A stretch of 64,000 bases of DNA. It comes from Chondrus crispus (taxonomy: Eukaryota; Rhodophyta; Florideophyceae; Gigartinales; Gigartinaceae). The position numbers and the translations under genes were made by a program. Where the stretch lies: NCBI RefSeq assembly GCF_000350225.1, contig NW_005178809.1:1101376-1165375 (forward strand). The letters are read 5' to 3'. This document shows, piece after piece, positions 1-11,910 of the stretch; within the stretch, counting starts at the first letter, position 1, and every line of letters starts with the position of its first letter. Below the pieces are notes generated by a model. It was not told the DNA's origin. It searched no databases and saw nothing but the letters and a program-made list of their open reading frames with translations.

Positions 1-236
1 CGCGGCTTACGGAGAATGATTATTTGGTCGACATTCAGAAATGCCGTTTGATGCTGTAACCTTAATTTCCAACTCGATGGTTAAGCCGGATGCAAGAGAG
101 CCAATGAAGAACCCAGATCTATTGAGGCGGAAAAGGAGGAGATAGTGCTGTAAGAGGAGGAGGAGGAGGGCGCGGAGGGGGACGAGGAGCAGGAGGACGT
201 GCGGAGGTTTTACGCCATGAGGAAGAAGGGCGTTGT
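1..236. other. Left flank of the gypsy nest, no clear gene
   Basis: Short flank outside the outer element. It is purine-rich on the plus strand (glutamate/arginine-type codons). A short open frame starting with ATG at 218 runs into the insertion point and continues in phase on the far side at 40104, so the outer element cut a pre-existing reading frame or low-complexity tract. An in-frame TAA lies near 150. Bases 232-236 (GTTGT) are the target-site duplication that recurs at 40099-40103. No protein family recognised. Confidence 0.5.
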
Positions 237-407
237 TGTAGTGCAATACGCATCTGAAAAGGGGGGTGGAAAGAAAGGAAAATATTTGGATATGAAAAGT
301 AGTCTGGGTTCGGAGACACACGTGTGAATAATTGCACAGTTTTAATTTTTAATTATTTTATTTTATTTAGTTAATTAGTCGGCATTAATTTTGCTGACAT
401 TAGATTA
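237..407 (+). repeat. Gyp-E 5' LTR, first part
   Basis: Matches the first part of the intact LTR at 39125-40098 with 8 mismatches and one 7-base indel by eye. It breaks off exactly at GATTA, the 5-base target of the Gyp-D insertion. The remaining part of this LTR is found inverted at 23645-24445. Confidence 0.9.
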
Positions 408-1425
408 TGTAGTGCAATGCGCCTGTCGGGCAGAGACCGCGGTCCGATGGTCCAGCAAAAACAACAACAGCAACAAAAAGAAGATGCCGATGGCACAGCG
501 CTACGGAGTGTCCGACTCTCCCTTCTCCGTTTAAACGAGCTTGCGACTCGTAGTACCTCAGATCCCTGATGGGGGGGGGCACAGAGAAATAGCCCGGCCC
601 GGGATTGGTGTGGTAGAGACTTGCGAAGAGAACTGCTCGACGAGTGTGGGGTGGGGCGCGTACGTAGATACCCCGGTTCCACTGGGCTGTAAGGCCAATG
701 CTCGTTGAGCTTCTTCGACATCTTGTAACGCGACAAGGCCTTCGACGGGGGCGTCCCAACGCAGCCCGACGGGATGAAATGAAAGTAGCAGCGCTACGTC
801 AGCTGTGCCGCCCGATGGCTCGAAACACCTACACCGGTTCGGTCGCAACCGAGGCAGATGGCACCAACACTGGCTCATAACACGACGGAGCCCTTCGAGG
901 GAGACGTCGTTACAACGGTCTCCGTCGGAAAATGGGTCACAGTAGCAGCGCTACGTCAACTGTGTCGCCCGACGGCAAAGACACCTACACCGGTTCGGTC
1001 GCAACCGAGGCCGATGGCACCAACACAAGATAAGGGGAAAATAGGTAGAATTAGAGATAGAAAAGGATAGGGAAATAAAAGAAAGAGAAAAGGGAACCCC
1101 GAGCGATAGAGGATGCCGTAGGCTTAGGTAAAAGGGAGCGTCTTGGTAGAGACGGACTTCGACCAAGGCGACATTCAACTCCGGCAACTCGGGTTGGTTT
1201 ATTGACTTGTTCGGTCAAAGGGCTAAGTTATATAGAGCCCCGCCGGGGCGAGTACAGTAGCTCCCGGCTCTAGATTCTAGATCTAATTAGTAAATAAATT
1301 AAATAATTAAAATAATCGTGCGCTTCGTCGCACACGTGTGTCCCCAAACCCGGACTACAATATCCAATTTTTTTCCTTTTTCACTTCCTTTTCTTTCCCC
1401 TACCCGAGACGGGTATTGCACTACA
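408..1425 (-). repeat. Gyp-D LTR (3' LTR side of the left arm)
   Basis: A 1018-base LTR with 11-base inverted ends (TGTAGTGCAAT / ATTGCACTACA). It is the reverse complement of 24446-25462, with few differences. Preceded on the plus strand by GATTA (403-407) and followed by a polypurine tract on the minus strand, so it acts as a 3' LTR for minus-strand gag-pol. A roughly 157-base direct repeat lies inside the LTR family. Small open frames within it are not conserved coding and are ignored. Confidence 0.9.
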
Positions 1426-1437
1426 TATCCCCCTTCT
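1426..1437 (-). promoter_or_regulatory. Polypurine tract of the left arm
   Basis: On the minus strand the sequence AGAAGGGGGATA touches the LTR boundary. The same AAGGGGGAT core borders the 3' LTR of Gyp-B (5702-5714) and of the right arm (39113-39124). This is the expected plus-strand DNA primer of an LTR retrotransposon. Confidence 0.8.
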
Positions 1438-1535
1438 GAGCGCTCTCGCGTAGCGGTTTCACTCCCTTGCTTCCCAACTTCTTCCCTTTTCTTCCGACCA
1501 TCGGTCGCCGCTCGCGTGAGAGTAAGACGATCTCC

Positions 1536-3200
1536 ATGTTTCCTTCATCGGATCCCATTGTCGGACATACCACCCGCGGTCGCCGCGGTGTGGGCTTCTC
1601 ACACACGCCTTCCGTTCCTAGCGACCTTCCTTCCATACCCTGACTTCCCCCGGACACCAACATTCCTGAACCGGTCTTCCATCCCGATCTCCATCCTTCA
1701 TCAGCCCCTCGTCGATACCCCTCACTAGCCGAGCTCCAAGGTAAATCCATGCGCGACTATCCCTTACTGTACGCGGCCACTCCTTCGTTTTCCGCCATCC
1801 ACGTGCGCGACGTCACTAGCATCGGGCGCGACTTTGCCGACGGTGTGGGGATGCTGCCGGGTCACCTTCCCCTTCAAGCCATTTCCTCCTACGATTGGCG
1901 TGCCCGTGTCGCCAATCCCCCTTCTATCCTGCGTCGTTCCTCCCCTCGTGGCCGACAGGGCCTATCCCTGCGGTTCATGGAAGCCGTTCTCAACCGTCTC
2001 GACCTATCCCTATCCGATGCCCTCATCCATCCGTCCTTCGGATGTGACACGAGGAAGTTTCGCACGGAGGGGGAGCGAGATTACCTTGACAACCTCCTCA
2101 GCTGGACACGGGGTGACCCCGTGCTCGAGGCGGACCGCCTGTGGCATAACCAACTGACGGTGACTAACGATGCCATGTCATACACGCGCGCAATCCTCCC
2201 CCTCAATTTCCGACATATGAAACGCGGGAACATCCCCTTCTTCCAGCATGCGGTCCGATTCGAGCGTAAGATGAGATCGGACACGGGATATTTCCTAGCT
2301 TACCAAATGGTTGAGGCGGGGGAAATTGCTCGGTCACACTACCCCAACCGGTACCAGCAACTCCCCTCATGGTGGGGACAATTTGAGGTCTGCCAAGGGT
2401 TTTGGGCAGAGCTCGGTCCCATCCTTACCTACGTTGGAGGCCATCTCACTGATCCTCGTCACGGGTTGTGGGTTGTCTTTTTGACGGAGTGGTGCGTGAA
2501 GGTAGCCGCCACCTTGCTCTGGGAGGCGTACGATTGTTGGCGGCTTTGGTATCTTCCTCCAAAGCTCGTCGAGCTCATGTGCCTTTTGGACTATACTGTG
2601 CCCTTGGGCGGAGCAGACACCGACTTCGAACTGCACTCCTTACTCGAAAAGATCAATCAGGTCGACTGGGATGTTGTTCCCCCTATCAACTCATCCCGAT
2701 CCTTCGCGAAGCGGCGCCCGTCCTTTTCTCCCGGACGAAGTCACAGTGCGGCGGGTGACTTTGTCTGGTTCAACCCTTGGACATCCGCCTTGTGCTCTCC
2801 CTCCGAAGCGCGCCTCAGTCGCCAATTCGGCAACCAAGTTCCAACCCCTGACGTAGCTCCCATACGAGCCATAGATCCCCGCGCAGACGACGTTTGCCCC
2901 CGACCGTCTGCTCCAGATTCCCCTCTCCCTGCAGCCCCTGCTGCTGCTCCTCCTGCTGTCGATATCCCCTCGGCAGGGCATACCCAAACTCTGTCGGTTA
3001 GGGAAGCGTTGTCTTCCCCACCGTCCCCATCAATTCCCAAAAAGAGCGACGGAGCCATTGACATCTACTGCACATTGCTCCGCGCTCATGGCATCGAAGA
3101 TGAAGCTCTCCAAGGGGCTTCCCTCGATAATCTGCGAGTCCTTGCTCGACTCGTTACCTCACTCCCGAAGGAAAAATCCTTGCGTGTGCCGCCCCAATGA
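1536..3200 (+). pseudogene. Antisense accessory gene (aORF), left arm copy, one nonsense codon
   Basis: A 555-codon frame on the strand opposite to gag-pol, starting 110 bases inside the 3' LTR. ATG at 1536 is chosen because the right-arm copy begins with the same MFPSS start; one in-frame TGA at 1641-1643 replaces an arginine codon of that copy. Visible parts are a Pro/Ser-rich N-terminus, the shared FADG.GMLPG.LPLQAI block, the motif FRTEGE (about residue 175), FFQH.VRFERKMRSDTGYF, an aromatic block with PSWW.QFEV and WAELGP, then WVVFLTE and C.RLWYLPP, then a Pro/Ala-rich linker and a short helical C-terminus (LLRAHGI.DEAL, ending LARLVTSLPKE). No signal peptide, membrane segment or known catalytic motif is evident. 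Related to 6179-7663 and 36398-39001. Function unknown. Confidence 0.75.
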
Positions 3201-5055
3201 CCTGCCGCTTAGAGCGACTTCCCCGTGATCCGTTCTCGGATTATTACCCGTTTGGGGTGATGTCTGGTTATTGACGTCATCCGGTAGCTTTTGGATAATA
3301 AAATGAATCACCTGTGTATCCCCCGTTGCCTTCACTTTCCTCCTCTTTTTTTTTGTATGCGTCCCGCCTCTGTGGTCGCATCCCCATTCTGCCATTCCCT
3401 TCTCTTTTTTCTCTCGTCACATTTCCCTCCTCTTTCTCACACGTCCTCCTTCTGCCATCCTCCTATCACAGCGTGCGTCTCCCATTTTCCTCCTCATTCT
3501 CCCAAATTTCCCTTTTTGCGTGAGGCTGTCCTCACACGGTTCTCATAAAAAATACAATATGGTCGACGCCATACGAGCGACGTCATCCCTCAACTGTTAT
3601 CGCGACGCCACTGTAGACGTCCGTTATCGCGGTCAACAAAGTGGTAGGGGGGTTTTGAGGTTCACAAAAAAATATGGTTCGTTATCAACCTGCCTGACCC
3701 GTTCGGTCGCGCTCGCTTGAGTCGGTGATTTCCGACACCGGGTTCTACTGTACGGTCTCCGTAGTGCCAAACGATAGCGTTGCTTCTCAATGCCCATGGA
3801 AAGTTACACCCTCATTGCAGTTTCAGATGAGTCGCCCGTTTCCATATATATTTTTTTCATTTGCACAACCTGGCGAGATCGTCCCGAGCTTGTCACCATG
3901 CGTAATCAATTCAGTCATAGCAGCGGTCCCGTCTACGATTCTTATCAAAGCAGACCTGTCGAATTCCTCTCCTCCCTTGTTTGCGTGTGCTGAAAGTGAA
4001 CTGTCGCGTGCGAATTCCCCTCTGTTCTCCGCATATCAATGTTCTCTCCCTTCCCCTTTTCCTGGTGTAAGTTGGGAACCGGAAACCATCCTGCAAATGA
4101 ACGCAAGACTTACTGCTTCCTTCAAATGGAAATTCGCGATCCACAACTGAAGGGGTGTTTTGCACATGATTCTCACGATCCGTGGAGACCACCTTCACAG
4201 ACTGTCGTCGACAGCGGAACGTGCGACATTACGTTCTCTTTTTTTTCTTCTTCGCCCCGTTAGATCCCTCGAGACAATTCCTGTCGATTTCCCCGTGCAG
4301 TAGTTGCGAACTCCCGCAACTCGTCATTTGTCGCCTGAGGCCTGCTTAGTCGTGCAATAAAAATATTAATAGGGGGGGTGATGGCGGGGTGTGGGGACAA
4401 GAACCTCATTCTTTTCCTCGTTCGGTTGTCGTGCGACCGAGGCCACTCGTGTCCACGAAACGTTAACAGAAATCTGTGGCCATTGTTCTAATCTCCCTCG
4501 CGTCGACACTGCAACAATAAAAAAGATTCATAAAGGGCGTCGGAGCTCGTATCACTTCATGACATTCCTGTCTTTGACGAATACGATCTTCTTCGTACGA
4601 GGTGCCACGAAATGTGACCTCCTCGAAGGGGTTCTGCTCTCGCGCAGGCTTTAGAGCCTACAGTACCAAATCGTCGATACTTGGTAAAGTCCTTGCGAGG
4701 ATTACTGGCCATTTGCACACCGTCCTCGTTTTCGGTAGTCGTACCCGTCTTCCTCTCGTGTCCACGAAACGTTTGTTCTTCTACACGCGAGCCATCGTTT
4801 CCCTTCGGCGAGCGCCGTCCTGCTCTCGCGATCGGATGCTGTACTTTGATGTGTGTCTTATCGCTGGTTCCTGCTCATCCCCAGAAGGAAAAATAGTAAT
4901 AAAGGGAGTCGCGACGGAATTAAAGTTGGGTAGAAGGTCGACGGGCATCCTTCGCGATTTCCAACACGTCTTTCCGCGACGTGGATCGTACTGTCAGCTT
5001 TGTACCCCTCGGGTCTTTCTCTTGATCGTCCTTCGCGCACCTCGGAGAGTCATCC
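3201..5055. other. Left-arm 3' untranslated region, part 1
   Basis: Non-coding stretch between the aORF end and the Gyp-B insertion. CT-rich near 3330-3530, with short runs such as TTTTTTTTCTTC. The phrase CTCGTGTCCACGAAACG occurs twice (about 4447 and 4757) in otherwise different surroundings. No gene recognised. Bases 5051-5055 (CATCC) are the Gyp-B target duplication. Confidence 0.6.
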
Positions 5056-5701
5056 TGTCGTGCACTACAGCCACGTGTGGCGGCTGTAGGCAGAGCGACG
5101 CGCGTTCGGACGCGTAAGGAAATTCAGGAGACCACCCGGTGGATGACCGGAACCGGGATCCGGGCGCGCTTGCGCGGTAGAAAAGTAGCAACGACGCCAG
5201 CAATAAAAGGTGGAGGAATTAAGAGAAAAACAGAGCTAGCAGGACGGAGAGCACAGTGGTTAACGTAGGTCTCGCGCGGGGTGATCGACGCGCGCGGGGA
5301 AGGCAGTTGGGATTCCAGGGGTGTAGATGGCTCGGTCGGTATGGGCGAGCCAGTACCGAGTCGAGGCTACAACCTGGAATCCAGAAACCAAGGTAAAAGA
5401 CCCGAGGCTTCGTGCCTCTTTACTTTGAGTATCGGGTTGACTATATAGTCCCCCGCCGCCGTAATGGCGAAGCTAAATTATACTGTAAATTAGAATAACT
5501 AGGAAGGAACGGGTGTAGCCCCGAGGGGACCAAGTACAGCCCCCATAGGCCCTATGGGATGCGGAGGGATTACACGTGTCCACGGGGAGGTCCGGTAGAG
5601 CGGCAGGGGAGTCCACGGATACCCGTGGTACACGTGGTGGCGGCGAGCGCGATTTTGGCCGCTAGGGACAGCTGTCCCGTTACATAGCACAGTGCACTAC
5701 A
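5056..5701 (-). repeat. Gyp-B 3' LTR
   Basis: A 646-base LTR reading, on the minus strand, from TGTAGTGCACTG to GTGCACGACA. Nearly identical to 13967-14612, with roughly ten to twelve scattered differences, several clustered near 5185-5215. Keeps a TATATA box near 5440, which is altered in the other LTR. Confidence 0.92.
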
Positions 5702-5714
5702 GATCCCCCTTCTT
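5702..5714 (-). promoter_or_regulatory. Polypurine tract of Gyp-B
   Basis: Minus-strand AAGAAGGGGGATC adjoins the 3' LTR, matching the tracts of the other two gypsy copies. Confidence 0.75.
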
Positions 5715-6178
5715 AGAGAAACACGCGTCCCCGGGTGTATGTAGGGTAGAAATAACCGCCAAAAAGGGCGGCGCCGCCGGGGTATTGACAGAGAGAGGAC
5801 GAGGGAGGTCGTGTGTGGCGAAGCGAGCGGGCGAGTGACGAAGAACCGGTCCAGATATCCCTCTTTTCGGCCAGCTTGAAGATCAACAATCCGGCCGGGT
5901 TTCGGAAGTATCTCGAGATTCCCAAGTCTCCTTCCCCTTGTCCCTTCACCTCCCCACTTTTTTTCTTTTCCCCCTTTTTCCTTCCTTCTTGTTATCCCTT
6001 GTATTTTCCTCACGCGGCGTCGGCTGCGCGCGAAGAACGCCGTTCAAGGTGGGCAGGCACTCGGGGGACAGTACCACGAGTGGTGGAACGGTTCCATAAC
6101 CCCTACGGGGAACCGGATGAGACGGGCGGTCCGAGTTTGTACGGCTGGCCGGCTCCACGGGAGTGACGCCACAAGAAC

Positions 6179-7663
6179 ATGGCCGATGTCCCGCTGGTGT
6201 TCGAGCGCGCACCGTTTCTCGATGCCGCCGGTTTACGGGACAGTCACCTGATTCGGCGGTATGCGGACGTGACGGGGGCTCTCCCCGGGGGTCTCAGCTT
6301 ACGGGCTGTGTGGTCCCGTGATTTCTCCTTCCGCCTCGCGGTAGAGCGGGAGCACGTGTGGCCGAAGCATCGCCGCGAGGGGCGGGGGCGACGTCAGAAA
6401 TATATGGCAGCCCTGGTGCGTCGGCTTGCACAGACGCCATGTAACCGCCCGATCCCTGTCGAATGGGACTTTGACACCTGGGCGTTTCGTACGGAAGGAG
6501 ACCATGGTTACGTCGCCAATTTAAGGCGGGTGTTGGACGATTTGCCGGCTCGGGTAGAGGAGCCGGCGGTCGAGTACTTGGCTTGGGACAAGCCCATCCT
6601 TCCTCCGAATTTTGAGGAGTATGTAGAGCGGGAAAGCAACGCGAGGTATTACGACAAGCTCAAGTTCGAGCGTCGGATGCGGAACGCCCTCGGAGTTTTT
6701 GTGGCGTATGAGTGGATTGAGGTGACGACCTTTTAACCTCGATCCCAATATGAACGGTACCCGCAGGTACCGTCTTGGTTCTCGCAATACGAAGTCCCAG
6801 CTGACTTCTTAGCGGAAATTCCACCTTGCCTGGTGTATTTCGGCTTGAGTCTCAACGACTCGCCGTGTTCCCCTCGCTGGATGATTGTTCTCAGCGAGTG
6901 GATCGCTATTGTCGCGAAACGGTTCATATGGTTGTGCATGGATGGACGGCTATATGTGTTACCGACCATGATACTGAAATGGCTACACAAGTTGAACTTG
7001 GACGAGGTTTTAGGGGGGGCGTGGGTGTCCTCTCAGCTGAGAACGCTGTTGGAGGTCCACGACCAGGTGGATTGGCCGCGAGTGCCTTATTCCCAGGGGC
7101 ATCACTATGACCGCGCAGATCGCGCGAACATGTCCCCGGGGAGACGTGAGGACGCCGGGGAGCCGACGGCCGGTAACCGGGTCCGGTTCGACCCGGGGAC
7201 GTTCGAATGTCTACAGCCGGAATTAATGAAAAGGAATGCCGGCCCTGGGGACAGAACAGTGGTCAAGCCACACGTCACCGATGGTGGTGGTGAGTCCGGG
7301 GCGGTTCCAGTCGAACCGGCGCGTACGGATGTCCCGGTGGGGGACGAGGACACTGTGGCTGAGGAGCCTGCGTCGTCCGCGCGACGTCGGATTTTCACCG
7401 AGTAAGGCGTCTCTGAGGACGAGATGCTACAGTTAGTGAGCAACGCCGAATTCGTGGCGGTTGTAAAGCGCCTCAAGACGGCGTCGAACGGGGAAACTCC
7501 CGTGTACAGGACCGACGCTCCACTGGGGGCGACGGTTCCTATCGCGACGACGGTAGAGGGAGACCGCCCCGATTCGGAGGAAGGGTCGGTACCGTCGGAT
7601 GCGCCATGCGCGCCAGTGGCGGGGGTGGAGGAAATCCTCGCCGATTACGAGGCGTCGAGCTAA
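6179..7663 (+). pseudogene. Antisense accessory gene (aORF), Gyp-B copy, two nonsense codons
   Basis: One continuous plus-strand phase from ATG 6179 to a stop at 7661-7663, with TAA at 6734-6736 and at 7403-7405. It lies opposite to gag-pol and 477 bases inside the 3' LTR, the same place as in the other two copies. It shares the ordered landmarks of that family although much diverged: ALPGGLSLRAV, then DTWAFRTEG (FRTEG about residue 102), KFERRMRNALGVFVAYEW, then, after the first stop, PSWFSQYEV and LAEIPP, and near the end a short GVSEDEML helix like the C-terminus of the other copies. Family identity is sure from order and motifs; function is unknown. Confidence 0.7.
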
Positions 7664-8921
7664 TTGGCGAGGAGGGTCTTCCTCCAGCCGGTCCCCCGTC
7701 TTGACTCCAGGGGCGAATACGGGAGCGCGAAGAGGCACTATAGTAGCTAATAAACGCAGTCCCTTCTTGTATCGTTACCCGTAGTGTTGGGATCTGGAGT
7801 CGAGGGAGACGAACGGATCCGAAAGGACGGAACCCCTTTGCTGAGCGACGGGCGAGTCAGCCAAATGAGAGTGATGGACGGGGCATAGATCTTGTGCCGT
7901 CCCCGTGTATGCGCTCAGAGGTGGTCGGAGGGCGACGTAGTTACGTGACCATCTGGGTAACTAAGGCACAGCGGGTGGTTCCCCGTGTGGACATCCCCCC
8001 CGAGGGATGGTTACCTCGGCATGGGTACTCGTCGGAGCGAGTCCTCCGAAGTTTCTACGGTCGAAGGTTTTCGGCCCTTGATAGGGGTACTGTACCGACT
8101 CGGAAGTGTGGGTGGTCCGAGTCGGGTGTCACGGGTTTACCCCGAGGTAGCGAGCACGTCATTCTTGGTGCGTACCCGCCGTCCGTCGCGGCGCATAGCC
8201 ATCTTTCCCGTGACTGGTAGGGGTCTTCTTCACGTCGCGGAGGGGGGCTGTACCCGGCTCGCGGGAGAATCGTCGTGTAGCTGACGTCGTCGGTTACCCG
8301 CATCGGGGGGGTGTCGCGAGGGACACGCCCGAGAACGAGGGGCCGCGAGGGTTAGCCAGACGAGCCGTGCGTCGTCTCGTTGTCGACGTGCTCGGACGTT
8401 CCCCTGGAGTGAGGGTCGTCGGTCGAGGGGAAGGCCAACTGGGGGCCCTGCTAGAAGGTGCTATGGCCTCGTGTGGAAGCCCGGCGCGGGGTTGGTCGAA
8501 AGGGATCTCAAATCGTGGTCAGGATCACCTGGTGACCCCGCACGGTTTCTCCACTTCCGGTGGAGGTCGCTTGGGGACGCGAGAAGGCGACCATGGTGTC
8601 GGGCGACATTCCGCGTCGATGGCGAGGGCGTGCGGCCACCGGAGGGGGAATGTCTTGAAGGGGGACGATCGCCGGCGAAGGCGGGACGCGTGGCGCCGGG
8701 GGAAAGGTAGGTGAGCAGGGGCGCCCCATACCCGGAGGGTTGCGCTGATCTGTGCCCCGGGGTGAGCTCGGAGGTGCGGAGGCGTGCGATATGACAACGG
8801 AACTCCTCGCTGAGCATGTATACATACCTTACGAGCCGGCGTTGGCTCCTCCGGAGGGGGGAGGTGGCCCGACCTAGAGGCCCACCAGACACAGAAGGCA
8901 ACTAGGTGGTTATGGCGGGGG
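7664..8921. other. Gyp-B spacer between aORF and chromodomain
   Basis: GC-rich stretch lying between the tail of the aORF and the tail of pol, which converge on it from opposite strands. It contains overlapping small open frames on both strands that look like composition effects. No gene recognised. Confidence 0.55.
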
Positions 8922-9638
8922 TCAGTTAGCCAGCCCCACGCTGTCCGGGTGTGACCATAACCGGACGTTTGGTGCGGGGAGACGTTTGCGTTTGCAGAAT
9001 CGCACGACGGTATTGTAGTCGATGTAATTTGCGGGTTCCCAAGTGTCATCATCCGACGTGTATCCATACCAACGGACGCGGAATAGAGGCATCCCGTCCG
9101 TTCCCGGCTTGTACCCCGTTAGCGCGTCAACCACGTAGGTTTGTGTGGCCTCCTCCCTAGGGGAAGGGGGTCGTTTCGTCGCCTCGGAGGGCGGGCTTGA
9201 CGCGTTTTTATATGAGGAATCAACCGCGGTTTGCGGGTGAGGAGGGCTTCCCGGGGACCTGAGGAGGGGTTGACCGAAGGTACACATAGACGCAAAGTTA
9301 GCGACGTGCCTCCCGGAGATCTCCTCTGTACCCGGTGGCGTCTCATTGGGGCAGCGAGTGGAGTCCGCGGTCACCGCTGGTGCGGCGGACTCGGGCGGGG
9401 ATATTTTCTTTTGAATTTTTTTCGGGTCCCGTGTCCATGTGTCCTGTGGCCTGGCAGTGAAGGTACGCGTTCGTTCATTCGGCGACTTATCGCCGTTCGG
9501 GGCGCCGGTCGCTCGCCGGGGGCGTATTACGGTAGGCCTCGCCTCCATGGAATGCGTGTCGCGGTGTCGCGGCGGCTCTAACCGTGACGGTAGCCGTGGG
9601 TGAGGGAGTCCCTTTTTGGACACGGACCCTTCGCCCAT
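8922..9638 (-). pseudogene. Gyp-B pol C-terminus with chromodomain
   Basis: Tail of the pol polyprotein in a different phase from the integrase part upstream, so at least one frameshift separates them (near 9640-9656). Residues 1-160 of this frame are Pro/Arg/Ser-rich linker. Residues about 167-220 form a chromodomain, visible as TYVVDALTG, then FRVRWYGYTSDDDTWEP with the aromatic residues that bind methylated histone tails, then VVRFCKRKR. Chromodomains at the end of gypsy integrases are known to steer integration toward marked chromatin, and mark the chromovirus branch. Confidence 0.8.
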
Positions 9639-9655
9639 TGTAGCGGATCTCCTAT

Positions 9656-10738
9656 TTAGTTGAGAAATGACCCGTGCGTGCGGGTCGTCTCGGAGAGCGT
9701 GCAGTAATCCGATGCCAGGGGGCCCCCTTTGGGTGGAATCATTGATTTCGACCTTGACGGTCGTGTTGCTCTCGCGCCATGCGTCGCGTTTTCGATCTCG
9801 TTCTTCTCGCGAGTAGTGTCTGAGTCCTCCGAGGCTGTTGACTTTGGCGGAGATATATCCGGGTTACCTGGGCCGAGGTCGTCTCTCCACGGGCGGGGAG
9901 GTGCCCCGGCGGGGATGACGGTAGACGCGTCGCCGTCGGTTGGCGTAGGTGACGAGGGTTCGGCGTCGGCGGGTATGGTCCGTAGAGGGGGAGCCTTCAC
10001 AATGCGGTCTCTCGAGACTCTATCTTTCAGGCCTGTAGTCCGGGTGATGGTCACTGTATGCTCGTCTAGGGCCACCACCGGAAACGGCCCTTCCGTTTGA
10101 GGGGCTAACTTGTTATTGACCCGGTCCTTATCCGTCTTCTCATCCACTCGCAGGGATGTCTCTCGCTCGATGAGGACTTGGTCACCTATTGCGTATTGCG
10201 GTGTCGGCGTTCGCAATCTCTTGTCGAAATCGCGTTTATAGCGGTCTTGACTGGCGAGCAGCGTGTCGCGGGCTGTTGACATTAGCCCGCGTAACCACGT
10301 TAAGAAACGGAGCTTATATTGCGTCCGCGAGACGTCCAGTTCCAGAGTAGGGGTCTGTTGGATGGAAAGCGGCGCCGGCGTCCGAGATAACACGAGATCA
10401 AACGGCTTCATACCGATCATGCGATTCACGGTACAATTGTAACCGTAGGTTAGCGCGTCCTTGAACTGGTCCCAATGGCGTTGGTTGTCGGCTAAGTAGT
10501 GCCGTAGGGAGGATACCAGGGTGCAGTTGAACCTCTCCACCTGTCCATTAGCTTGTGGGTGATAAGCTGTGGTAAACACGCTTTCGACGCGGAGGATTTT
10601 GCGCACGGCAAGGAAGAACCTTGACGTGAATTGACTCCCATTGTCGGAGAGTAGTTTCACTGGGGCTCCGTATACGAAGACCCAGTGTGTGACGAACGCC
10701 TGAGCAACGGTCTCGGCGGTTATTCTCTTAAGCGGCAC
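9656..10738 (-). pseudogene. Gyp-B integrase core and C-terminal domain
   Basis: Integrase catalytic core with LLSDNGSQF (second acidic residue) and VERFNCTL...LRHYL region (third), the typical AYHPQANGQ before it, and the GPFPVV..D..TVTI small beta-barrel region of gypsy integrases behind it. The first acidic residue lies in the preceding frame (AIDILGEL near 10830), because two bases are missing at the junction near 10765 compared with the other copies. Ends in a stop before the chromodomain part. Non-functional as it stands. Confidence 0.85.
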
Positions 10739-10763
10739 CGTTCGGGTCAGCTTTGAGTAACGA

Positions 10764-11639
10764 TCAGATTACCAAGAGGTATCGATTGCCTCTTTGTGTT
10801 CTGGGGAGTTCGCCTAGGATGTCAATAGCGATAAACTCCAAGGGTCCCATCGGAGGGAACGTTTTCAACTTCGCGTTGTGCTTACGAAATTTAATGCGAG
10901 CTTTCGCACAGTCGGAGCATCTTCTGACTGTGGGGTATGCGTCGACGGACATACTCGGCCAGTAGTACCGTTGTCTTAACGTGTAGAACAGACGCCTGCC
11001 TCCGGGACGTCCCGAGGCGGCGGGGTAATGCGCCATATATAACACTCGCTCGCGCAGAGTGGTTGGTACGACGATTTGCTCAACACCGTCAAGGTGCGCT
11101 TTCCGACACAGTACCCCTTCCTTGTTCATGAAGAACTTGGAAAGGCGAATTTGGGCCACACCCTCCCCCTTCTTAAGATGGGAAGCGATCTCCTTACAGA
11201 ACGGGTCGGAGTGTTGAGCGAGCACAATCTCGTCGTGTGTAATTGCGGCCTTGGAAGCCGGGGGGGCGAGGGCGAAGCATCCGTCGTGAACGTCGTCGTC
11301 CCATTCCTCGGGTTCCATTTCCGGCTTGTCTTCGTGAAACTCCAAAATGGAGAAGCACGGTATTTCTTCGTCGATGGGGACGGTTGTGCCCCCTGTAGAC
11401 GGTATTCGACTGAGGGCGTCGGCGAGACAATTCTTGATGCCCTTCACGTACGTGACGTCGAAGTCCAACTCGGCTAGGCGCAAGCGCCACAGTGCTAGAC
11501 GCCCGCTTGCGTCGGCGAGATTCATTAACCAGCGAATGGAATGATGGTCGGTGTTAACCGTGAATCGCTCTCGTTCCAAGTAAGGACGCAGCGTCTGAAT
11601 GGCCCGACGCGTAAGCGCGTGCCGAAATGTCGGAGGCAA
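10764..11639 (-). pseudogene. Gyp-B RNase H remnant and integrase zinc domain
   Basis: Begins abruptly inside RNase H (TLRPYLERERFTVNTDHH..RWLM, then LADALSRI); the protease, RT and first part of RNase H are absent. It then holds the integrase HHCC region, with CSDCAKAR as the cysteine pair. In the histidine pair the second His is replaced by Arg (SGRPGG where the other copies have AGHPGG), which would weaken zinc binding. The missing part is replaced by an inverted gag segment (11621-11910). Confidence 0.85.
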
Positions 11640-11910
11640 TGGCTCTCATGGCCTTGCCGCATCTCCTCAACCCGCCGGCGAAGGAGGCGTATGAATCCCA
11701 TCGGGGATATTTCCGACGCAATCAAGGGATTGCGTCGTGGCCAGCAGCAGTTAACTGGTTGCTTCGTACGTATGCTACGAATATTCAGATCGAGCAAGCG
11801 CTCTCTGTGATCCGGGATTTACACCAAAAACCCGGCGAAGTTGAGACCGATTACGCAACTCGTATGTTAACCGCCCTCGCGCGGTGTGGGGACATCCATT
11901 CCCCTATGAA
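11621..11910 (+). repeat. Inverted copy of a gag segment inside Gyp-B
   Basis: A 290-base stretch that is the reverse complement of 12507-12796, with one mismatch seen. It encodes part of the gag capsid region but points in the opposite direction. It sits exactly where protease and RT should be, so the rearrangement removed about 2.5 kb of pol and left a hairpin-capable structure with about 600 bases between the arms. Confidence 0.9.

Noticed and set aside
1318-1728. Plus-strand frame overlapping the start of the left-arm aORF
   Set aside because: The phase that matches the right-arm aORF is a different one and begins at 1536.
8367-9581. Several overlapping open frames on both strands of Gyp-B
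   Set aside because: GC-rich composition keeps all frames open; only the minus-strand frame has a recognisable domain (chromodomain).
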